DNA of 64,000 nucleotides from Pseudomonas resinovorans NBRC 106553 (GTDB lineage: Bacteria > Pseudomonadota > Gammaproteobacteria > Pseudomonadales > Pseudomonadaceae). The position numbers and the translations under genes are program-made. The notes beneath the pieces were generated by a model. That model searched no databases and had not been told where the DNA came from. It saw only the letters and a program-made list of their open reading frames with translations. Of this stretch, positions 57,814 through 64,000 are shown in pieces. How positions within the stretch are numbered: position 1 is the stretch's first letter; every line of letters starts with the position of its first letter. The stretch is taken from the NCBI RefSeq assembly GCF_000412695.1, contig NC_021499.1:3410001-3474000 (forward strand), given 5' to 3'.

Positions 57814-57828
57814 TACTACCTTGGTACT
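57814..57828. promoter_or_regulatory. dyad motif between kinase/peptide 2 and the PQQ ABC genes
   Basis: TACTACCTTGGTACT, the best match to the consensus, 61 bases upstream of peptide 2 on the minus strand and 80 upstream of the binding-protein gene on the plus strand; a partial copy GGTACTTTC follows at 57838. Confidence 0.7.
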
Positions 57829-57907
57829 GCCCCAACCGGTACTTTCTGCATATTTTCCGCGGCTCCCCCCCTTCCTATGCTGGCTCCACGTTCCAAGGAG
57901 CCACCCC

Positions 57908-59098
57908 ATGCGTCATTACCTGCTCCACGGCCTGGCCTACCTGCTGGCCCTCACCAGCGCCGCCCTGATCGCCATCGAAGTCCACGCCGATGAAGGCCTG
58001 GAGGTGCGCATCGGCTACCTGGCCTGGGAGCCGGAGCGCGGCCCGCTGCTGTCCAATGTCATCCCAGAGCCCCTTGATGCCGGCCTGCGCGGCGCCGAGC
58101 TGGCGATCATCGACAGCAACAGCACCGGGCGCTTCCTCAAGCAGCGCTACAACCTGGACGCCGCGCCCAGCGCCACCCCGGAGGCGCTGTTGGCCCGCGC
58201 CCGCGCCCTGCATGACCAGGGCCTGCGCCTGTTCGTGGTCAACGCCCCGGCCGAGCAACTGCTGCAACTGGCCGACGCCCTGCCCGACAGCCTGCTGTTC
58301 AACGCCGGCAGCGCCAGCGACGAGCTGCGCGGCGCCCAATGCCGCGCCAACCTGCTGCACAGCCTGCCCAACCGCGCCATGCTGGCCGACGCCCTGGCCC
58401 AGTTTCTCGCCGTGCGCCGCTGGCAGCGCTGGCTGCTGGTGACCGGCAGCACCGCCGACGACCAGGCCTACGCCGCCGCACTGCGCCGCGCCGCCGCACG
58501 CTTCGGTGGCAAGATAGTCGGCGAGAAGCCCTGGACCTTCGACAACGACCAGCGCCGCAGCGCCCAGGCCGACATACCGCTGTTCACCCAGGCCAGCGAG
58601 TACGACGTGGTGCTGGTGGCGGACGAGCGCGGCGACTTCGGCGAATACCTGCCCTACAACACTTGGTACCCGCGCCCGGTGGCCGGCACCCAGGGCCTGA
58701 CGCCCACCGGCTGGCACAAGACGGTGGAGACCTACGGCGCCGCCCAGTTGCAGAAGCGCTTCGAGGAACTGGCCGGGCGCTGGATGAACGACCGCGACTT
58801 CGCCGCCTGGATCGCCGTGCGCAGCATCGCCAGCGCCGTCACCCGCCTGAAAACGGCCGACGCCCAGGCCATTCGCAAACTGGCGTTGTCAGCCGACCTG
58901 CCGCTGGACGGCTTCAAGGGCCGCAAGCTGAGCTACCGCGACTGGGACGGCCAGTTGCGCCAACCCATTCCCCTGGTCCACCCCCGCGCCCTGGTGAGCA
59001 CCTCGCCCCAGGAAGGCTTCCTGCACCCCACCAGCGAACTCGACAGCCTCGGCTTCGACCGCCCGGAAACCGCCTGCAAGGCCTTCGCCGGCTCCTGA
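57908..59098 (+). CDS. periplasmic binding protein of the PQQ-linked ABC system
   Basis: 396-residue exported protein (signal ending HADEG) with a branched-chain amino-acid-type binding fold: LEVRIGYLAWEPERGPLLSN and LLVTGSTADDQAYAAAL. The family is confined to PQQ alcohol-oxidation loci together with the ABC exporter, propeller and CXXCW proteins. Ligand unknown, perhaps an alcohol-derived or PQQ-related molecule. First gene of the plus-strand operon. Confidence 0.85.
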   Translation: MRHYLLHGLAYLLALTSAALIAIEVHADEGLEVRIGYLAWEPERGPLLSNVIPEPLDAGLRGAELAIIDSNSTGRFLKQRYNLDAAPSATPEALLARARALHDQGLRLFVVNAPAEQLLQLADALPDSLLFNAGSASDELRGAQCRANLLHSLPNRAMLADALAQFLAVRRWQRWLLVTGSTADDQAYAAALRRAAARFGGKIVGEKPWTFDNDQRRSAQADIPLFTQASEYDVVLVADERGDFGEYLPYNTWYPRPVAGTQGLTPTGWHKTVETYGAAQLQKRFEELAGRWMNDRDFAAWIAVRSIASAVTRLKTADAQAIRKLALSADLPLDGFKGRKLSYRDWDGQLRQPIPLVHPRALVSTSPQEGFLHPTSELDSLGFDRPETACKAFAGS

Positions 59099-59140
59099 CA
59101 ACCGAGCCTCCCCCCAACAACTACAAGAAGGAATTTCGCC

Positions 59141-60103
59141 ATGTCCCCCGCCCTCACCCTCGGCTCCGCCCTGCTGCTGTTCGCCGGCCAGGCCCTGGCC
59201 GCCACCGCCTATGTGTCCAACGAAAAGGACAACAGTATCAGCGTGATCGACCTCGACACCCTGGAGGTCACCGGCAGCCTGGAGGTGGGCAAGCGCCCGC
59301 GCGGCCTGCTGCTGTCCAGCGACAACAAGCTGCTGTACATCTGCGCCAGCGACTCGGACACGGTGCAGGTGATGGACCTGGCCACCCGCAAGATCATCAA
59401 GGAGCTGCCCTCCGGCGCCGACCCCGAGCAGTTCGCCCTGCACCCCAACGACCGCTGGCTGTACATCTCCAACGAGGACGATGCGCTGGTGACGGTGGTG
59501 GACACCCAGAGCGACCAGGTGCTGGCGCAGATAGACGTGGGGGTTGAACCCGAGGGGATGGCGGTGAGCCCGGACGGCAAGTGGGCGATCAACACCAGCG
59601 AAACCACCAACATGCTGCACTGGATCGACACCTCCACCCAGCAGCTGGTGGACAACACCCTGGTGGACCAGCGCCCGCGCCACGTGGAGTTCAGCCACGA
59701 CGGCAAGCAGCTCTGGGCCTCGGCGGAAATCGGCGGCACGGTCACGGTGGTGGATGTGCCCAGCCGCCAGGTGCAGAAGGTGCTGAAGTTCCAGATCAAG
59801 GGTGTGCACCCGGACAAGGTGCAGCCGGTGGGGGTCAAGCTGACCCGCGACGGCAAGTACGCCTTCGTCGCCCTGGGCCCGGCCAACCATGTGGCGGTGG
59901 TGGATGCGAAAACCTACGAGGTGCTGGACTACCTGCTGGTGGGCCGGCGCGTCTGGCACCTGGCGTTCACTCCCGATGAGAAGCGCCTGCTGGCCACCAA
60001 CGGCATCAGCGGCGACGTGTCGGTGATAGACGTGGACGACCTCAAGGTCACCAAGTCGATCAAGGTCGGCCGCTACCCCTGGGGTGTGGCGGTGACCCCG
60101 TGA
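59141..60103 (+). CDS. exported YVTN beta-propeller protein of the PQQ locus
   Basis: 320 residues, signal peptide (ending ALAA), then seven YVTN-type blades (TAYVSNEKDNSISVIDLDTLEV...). The PQQ-dependent catabolism-associated propeller family sits in these loci only; role unknown. Overlaps the ATPase gene by 4 bases. Confidence 0.88.
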   Translation: MSPALTLGSALLLFAGQALAATAYVSNEKDNSISVIDLDTLEVTGSLEVGKRPRGLLLSSDNKLLYICASDSDTVQVMDLATRKIIKELPSGADPEQFALHPNDRWLYISNEDDALVTVVDTQSDQVLAQIDVGVEPEGMAVSPDGKWAINTSETTNMLHWIDTSTQQLVDNTLVDQRPRHVEFSHDGKQLWASAEIGGTVTVVDVPSRQVQKVLKFQIKGVHPDKVQPVGVKLTRDGKYAFVALGPANHVAVVDAKTYEVLDYLLVGRRVWHLAFTPDEKRLLATNGISGDVSVIDVDDLKVTKSIKVGRYPWGVAVTP

Positions 60104-60807
60104 ACGCCCTGGAACTGACCGACGTGGGCTTCACCTACGGCCCTCGTCCGGCCCTGGATGGGGTCGGCTTCGCCCTGGCGCCGGGCAGCTTCAACGCCCT
60201 GCTCGGGCCCAATGGCGCCGGCAAGTCCACCCTGATCGCCCTGCTCACCCGGCTCTACGACCTGCAACGGGGTGAGATCGCCGTATTCGGCCATTCCCTG
60301 CGGCGCGAACCGCGCAAGGCCCTGGCCCAGCTGGGGGTAGTGTTCCAGCAGAGCACCCTGGACCTCGACCTGTCGGTGGAACAGAACCTGCGCTACCACG
60401 CGGCGCTGCACGGCCTGCCCGGCAAGCTGGCGACACTGCGCATCGAGCGTGAGCTGGAACGCCAGCAACTGACCCCGCGCCGCCGCGACAAGGTGCGCCT
60501 GCTCAACGGCGGCCACCGTCGCCGGGTGGAAATCGCCCGCGCCCTGCTCCACGAACCGCGCCTGCTGCTGCTCGACGAAGCCAGCGCCGGCCTCGACCCG
60601 GCCAGCCGCAACGGCCTCAATCGCCACGTGCGCCAGCTTTGCCGCGAACAGGGCGTGACGGTGCTCTGGACCACCCACCTGCTGGACGAGCTGCAACCCA
60701 CCGACCACCTGCTGGTGCTGCAGAATGGCCGCCTGGCGGCCGATGGCGCGGCCGCCAGCCTGGGCGAAGGCGGCGTGGCGGCGGCCTTCGAGCGGTTGAC
60801 GGCGTGA
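60100..60807 (+). CDS. ABC transporter ATP-binding protein of the PQQ locus
   Basis: 235-residue ATPase. Walker A GPNGAGKST, Q-loop VVFQQST, Walker B LLLLDEASAGLDP and H-loop TTHLLDE are intact. The signature motif reads LNGGHRRRVEIARAL, with Asn in place of the usual Ser of LSGG. Probably exports a small molecule with the permease downstream. Confidence 0.9.
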   Translation: MNALELTDVGFTYGPRPALDGVGFALAPGSFNALLGPNGAGKSTLIALLTRLYDLQRGEIAVFGHSLRREPRKALAQLGVVFQQSTLDLDLSVEQNLRYHAALHGLPGKLATLRIERELERQQLTPRRRDKVRLLNGGHRRRVEIARALLHEPRLLLLDEASAGLDPASRNGLNRHVRQLCREQGVTVLWTTHLLDELQPTDHLLVLQNGRLAADGAAASLGEGGVAAAFERLTA

Positions 60808-60830
60808 ACCAGTACCAGCAGAACCAAACC

Positions 60831-60929
60831 TGTAGGAGCGAATTCATTCGCGAAAGGACGGCGCAGCCGTCCCCATGGACATCCAATGGCGGTCCTTCGG
60901 CCCGCATCGCGATTGAAATCGCTCCTACA
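60831..60929. repeat. long extragenic inverted repeat between ATPase and permease
   Basis: TGTAGGAGCGAATTCATTCGCG at the left and GCGATTGAAATCGCTCCTACAG at the right, with an inner GGACGGC/GCCGTCC pair. It splits the ABC genes and shares its core with the element at 4835. Confidence 0.8.
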
Positions 60930-60964
60930 GAACGTCACACCCGGCCCTTGCGGAGACCCCGAAC

Positions 60965-61756
60965 ATGACCGCCTACTGGCACTGCCTGCGCGGCATCCTG
61001 CTGCGCGAATGGCTGCGCTTCGTGCTGCAGCGCACCCGTTTCCTCAGCGCCCTGGTGCGCCCGCTGCTGTGGCTGCTGGTGTTCGCCGCCGGTTTTCGCG
61101 CGGCCCTGGGGATTTCCATCATCGAGCCCTACGACACCTACATCCCCTACGAGACCTACATCGTCCCCGGCCTGGCCTGCATGATCCTGCTGTTCAACGG
61201 CATGCAGGGCTCGCTGTCGATGGTCTACGACCGCGAGATGGGCAGCATGCGCCTCTTGCTCACCAGCCCCCTGCCCCGACCCTTCCTGCTGGCGGCCAAG
61301 CTGCTGGCCACGGCGCTGGTGTCGTTGCTGCAGGTCTACGCCTTCCTCGCCATCGCCTGGCTCTACGGCGTGCAGCCGCCGGCCTTCGGCCTGGTGGCGG
61401 CCTTCCCCGCCCTGCTGCTGGCGGCCCTGCTGCTGAGTGCCCTGGGGCTGCTGTTGTCCAATGGCATCCGCCAGTTGGAGAACTTCGCCGGGGTGATGAA
61501 TTTCGTGATCTTCCCGCTGTTCTTCCTTTCCTCGGCGCTCTACCCGTTGTGGAAGATGCAGGAGGCCAGCCAGTGGCTCTATTGGCTCTGTGCGCTGAAC
61601 CCCTTCACTCATGCGGTGGAGATGGTGCGCTTCGCCCTCTACGGACGCTTCAACGCCCTGGCGGTGGGCGTGTGCCTGGGGCTTACCGCGCTCTTCGCCC
61701 TGGCCGCGGTGCTGAGCTTCAACCCCCAGCACGCGGCCCTGCGCAAGGCCGGTTGA
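60965..61756 (+). CDS. ABC-2 type permease of the PQQ locus
   Basis: 263-residue membrane protein with six predicted helices and the ABC-2 features LVRPLLWLLVFAAGFRAAL, GSMRLLLTSPLPRPFLLAAKLLA and SSALYPLWKM. Pairs with the ATPase at 60100. Transcription continues across a repeat of about 100 bases. Confidence 0.88.
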   Translation: MTAYWHCLRGILLREWLRFVLQRTRFLSALVRPLLWLLVFAAGFRAALGISIIEPYDTYIPYETYIVPGLACMILLFNGMQGSLSMVYDREMGSMRLLLTSPLPRPFLLAAKLLATALVSLLQVYAFLAIAWLYGVQPPAFGLVAAFPALLLAALLLSALGLLLSNGIRQLENFAGVMNFVIFPLFFLSSALYPLWKMQEASQWLYWLCALNPFTHAVEMVRFALYGRFNALAVGVCLGLTALFALAAVLSFNPQHAALRKAG

Positions 61757-61787
61757 GTGCTCCCGGTGTTATCCGCCGGGGGCGAAT

Positions 61788-61802
61788 TACTACTTTGGTA
61801 GC
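61788..61802. promoter_or_regulatory. dyad motif upstream of the rhodanese-like gene
   Basis: TACTACTTTGGTAGC, 82 bases before the start at 61884, the same distance as the motif before 57908 (80). Confidence 0.68.
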
Positions 61803-61883
61803 GGTTTACCCCTCTCAACGTCGAATTCCAAAAGCAGCGGCGCTGGCCTGTAATGGCCCCATAACAAAAACCGAGCGAACGCC

Positions 61884-62429
61884 ATGAAGCGCCTGGTCGC
61901 CTGCCTCACCTGCCTGCTCCTGGCACTGCCCGCCGTCGCCGGCGAGGTGCCCGACACTCCGTTGTTCTCCGCCGACGGCTACCGCCTGACGCGCTACCGC
62001 AGCCCGACACCCGCCCAGGCCGACGCCGGCCGCACCCTGGATACCGCGCAGCTCCAGGCCCTGCTGGCGGCGCAGCCCGACACCCGGCTGATCGACGTCT
62101 ACCGCCGCCAGTGGCTGCACGGCCGCTTCATCGAGGACGAACCCCACGCCAACCTGCCGGGCAGCCTGTGGCTGGCCAACGCCGGCGACGGCGAGCTGAG
62201 CCCCCAGTGGCAGGACTACTTCAGCCGCAACCTGCGCGAGGCCAGCGAAGGCAGCCTGGACCGCCCCCTGGTGTTCTACTGCCGCTCCGACTGCTGGGCG
62301 AGCTGGAATGCGGTCAAGCGCGCCGCCGCACTGGGCTACCGCAACCTCTACTGGTACCGTGACGGCATCGACGCCTGGGAACAGGCCGGCCTGCCGCTGG
62401 TGCCCGCCCGTCCCGCTCCCCTCCCCTGA
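61884..62429 (+). CDS. PQQ-locus rhodanese-like protein with Cys-x3-Cys-Trp motif
   Basis: 181 residues with a signal peptide (ending AVAGE) and a rhodanese-like fold. The active region FYCRSDCWASWNA has Cys-x3-Cys-Trp; the family is named for a CXXCW motif but three residues separate the Cys here. A periplasmic sulfur or redox role with the SoxYZ-like carrier is possible. Its own regulator-type dyad suggests a separate promoter from the ABC genes. Confidence 0.83.
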   Translation: MKRLVACLTCLLLALPAVAGEVPDTPLFSADGYRLTRYRSPTPAQADAGRTLDTAQLQALLAAQPDTRLIDVYRRQWLHGRFIEDEPHANLPGSLWLANAGDGELSPQWQDYFSRNLREASEGSLDRPLVFYCRSDCWASWNAVKRAAALGYRNLYWYRDGIDAWEQAGLPLVPARPAPLP

Positions 62430-62482
62430 CCCGGCGCCACCGGGCAAGCCGCACCATAATGAAAAAAACGAGGTGAAAGGCC

Positions 62483-63145
62483 GTGTACAAGATTCTGATT
62501 GCCGACGACCACCCGCTGTTCCGCGAGGCCATCCACAACGTCATCAGCGACGGCTTCCCGGAAAGCGAAGTGATGGAAACCGCCGACCTGGACAGCGCCC
62601 TGCTGCTGACCCAGGAACACGACGACCTGGATCTGATCCTGCTGGACCTGAACATGCCCGGCATGCACGGCCTGAACGGCCTGATCAACCTGCGCAACGA
62701 GGCGCCCACCGTGCCGGTGGTGATCGTCTCGGCCGAACAGGACAAGCAGGTGGTGCTGCAGGCCATCACCTACGGGGCGGTGGGCTTCATCACCAAGTCC
62801 TCGCCACGGGCGCAGATGACCGACGCCATCGAGCAGATCCTCAACGGCAACGTCTACCTGCCCTCCGACATCATCCGCACCCAGAAGTCCTCGCCCCGCC
62901 GCCACCACGACGAATCGGTCATTGCGCCGGAACTGCTGCAGGCCCTGACCCGCAAGCAGCTGCTGGTGCTGGAACGCATGACCAAGGGCGAATCCAACAA
63001 GCAGATCGCCTACAACCTGGACATCGCCGAGACCACGGTGAAGGCCCACGTCTCGGCCATCCTGCGCAAGCTCAACGTGCACAACCGGGTGCAGGCCATC
63101 CTCTCGGCCGGCGATATCGACTTCGCCGCCTACCTGCGTCGCTGA
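62483..63145 (+). CDS. agmR: LuxR-type response regulator AgmR/ErbR/PedR1
   Basis: 220-residue NarL-family regulator. GTG start at 62483 after GAGGTGAAAGG, phospho-Asp55 in [13 protein letters not shown], and C-terminal helix-turn-helix [35 protein letters not shown]. It is the known central activator of exa/pqq genes in P. aeruginosa (ErbR/AgmR) and P. putida (PedR1). No kinase is adjacent, so the partner may be ErcS'. Confidence 0.88.
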   Translation: MYKILIADDHPLFREAIHNVISDGFPESEVMETADLDSALLLTQEHDDLDLILLDLNMPGMHGLNGLINLRNEAPTVPVVIVSAEQDKQVVLQAITYGAVGFITKSSPRAQMTDAIEQILNGNVYLPSDIIRTQKSSPRRHHDESVIAPELLQALTRKQLLVLERMTKGESNKQIAYNLDIAETTVKAHVSAILRKLNVHNRVQAILSAGDIDFAAYLRR

Positions 63146-63173
63146 AAACCGGGGCACGCCCCTAAGGACCACC

Positions 63174-64000
63174 ATGCCCGCCGCTCGCGTGCTGCTGCTC
63201 ACCGCCCTGGCCATGCTGGCCTTCGCCGGCAATTCCCTGCTCTGCCGCCTCGCCCTCAAGGAAACCGCACTGGATGCGGTGAGTTTCACCGCCATCCGCA
63301 TCGCCTCCGGCGCGCTGATGCTCTGGCTGCTGCTGCGCCTGCGCCGCCAACCCCTGGCGGCCACCGGCAACTGGCGCGCGGCCGCCGCGCTGTTCGTCTA
63401 CGCCGCGGCCTTCTCCTACGCCTACCTGCAACTGGACGCCGGCGCCGGGGCGCTGCTGCTGTTCGGCGCGGTGCAACTGTGCATGGTGGTGTTCGGATTG
63501 CTGCGCGGGGAACGCCTCAACCTGCAGCAGGCACTGGGCTTCGCCCTGGCCAGCGGCGGCCTGGTGGTCCTGCTGTTGCCTGGGGCCAGCGCGCCGCCGC
63601 TGACCGCCGGCCTGCTGATGCTGTTGGCGGGTCTTGCCTGGGGCGCCTATACCCTGCTCGGGCGCCAGGCCGGTGTGCCGCTGGCGGCCACCGCGGGCAA
63701 CTTCATCCGCGCCTTGCCGCTGGCCGCGCTGTTCCTGCTGCCGTTCATGGGCCAGTTGAGCTGGGATGTGCCGGGGCTGATCTACGCCGTGCTGTCCGGC
63801 GCCCTGACCTCGGGCATCGGCTACGCCATCTGGTACAGCGCCCTGCCCGGCCTCGGTGCCTTGCAGGCCGCCAGCGTGCAACTGAGCGTCCCGGTGCTCG
63901 CCGCCCTCGGCGGCGCCCTGCTGCTGGGCGAAGCCATCAGCCTGCGCCTGGCACTGGTGTCGGTGGCGGTGCTGGGCGGCATCGCCCTGGTGCTGCGCGC
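63174..64000 (+). CDS. EamA/DMT-family transporter (truncated at window end)
   Basis: First 275 residues of a ten-helix drug/metabolite transporter: RVLLLTALAMLAFAGNSLLCRLAL, GLAWGAYTLLGRQAG, SGALTSGIGYAIWYSALPGLGALQA. Two EamA repeats are visible. The end lies beyond 64000. Substrate unknown; probably not part of the PQQ operon. Confidence 0.85.
   Translation, partial: MPAARVLLLTALAMLAFAGNSLLCRLALKETALDAVSFTAIRIASGALMLWLLLRLRRQPLAATGNWRAAAALFVYAAAFSYAYLQLDAGAGALLLFGAVQLCMVVFGLLRGERLNLQQALGFALASGGLVVLLLPGASAPPLTAGLLMLLAGLAWGAYTLLGRQAGVPLAATAGNFIRALPLAALFLLPFMGQLSWDVPGLIYAVLSGALTSGIGYAIWYSALPGLGALQAASVQLSVPVLAALGGALLLGEAISLRLALVSVAVLGGIALVLR

Overview
The window looks like a GC-rich Pseudomonas chromosome (P. 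aeruginosa / P. putida relatives). Evidence: BenR-type, PcaQ and PcaR operators next to their catabolic genes, the ben, pca and pob gene orders, and an exa/ped/erc/pqq alcohol-oxidation cluster laid out as in those species. Species-level assignment is not possible from the sequence alone.

Left third (1-26227): aromatic catabolism. Positions 1-5906 hold benR and benABCDK (benzoate to catechol), all on the minus strand, with a two-site BenR promoter. Positions 6049-8511 hold pcaK and pcaR with PcaR boxes. Positions 8755-13874 hold pcaQ, pcaHG (protocatechuate ring cleavage), a zapE-like ATPase, an AEC transporter and a nitroreductase. At 14071-16277 a MarR-type regulator with an extra Cys cluster diverges from a four-gene operon (thioredoxin-like, exported protein, DUF2024, Rof). 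Next come an AhpD/CMD-family protein, a MocR regulator, a succinate-semialdehyde-type dehydrogenase, a small Cys2 protein, and a bufferin operon (bufA1-bufB-bufC-DoxX, 21325-23806). pobR/pobA (4-hydroxybenzoate to protocatechuate) close this part.

Middle (26383-32337): an AI-2E-family permease, a small membrane protein, then an operon of a Tat-exported multicopper oxidase, a SCO-cytochrome c fusion and a small exported protein.

Right half (32362-63145): PQQ-dependent alcohol oxidation. The minus strand carries pqqABCDE-pqqH-ercA-ercS', then exaC/pedI, a chemoreceptor, a quinoprotein alcohol dehydrogenase with a lanthanide-type active site (pedH-like), a zinc hydrolase, a SoxYZ-like carrier, a MoxJ-like binding protein and cytochrome c550 (pedF/exaB). 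Divergent from these is the calcium-type dehydrogenase (pedE/exaA) and a pentapeptide protein. After a low-GC insertion (arylamine N-acetyltransferase, LLM flavoprotein, BRO-N gene with a structured leader) come a two-component pair (PedS2/PedR2 or EraS/EraR type), the PQQ-linked ABC system with its beta-propeller and rhodanese-like proteins, and an AgmR/ErbR/PedR1-type regulator. A truncated EamA transporter ends the window.

Functionally, ethanol and other alcohols would be oxidised in the periplasm by PedE or PedH using PQQ made by the pqq genes. Electrons go to cytochrome c550 and aldehydes to ExaC. A dyad motif (ACTACC-N2-GGTAGT type) recurs at five sites in front of these genes and probably marks the response-regulator regulon. 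Two previously unlabelled, mutually similar 40-47 residue hydrophobic peptides lie beside two of these motifs. Intergenic spaces are dotted with several families of short inverted repeats.
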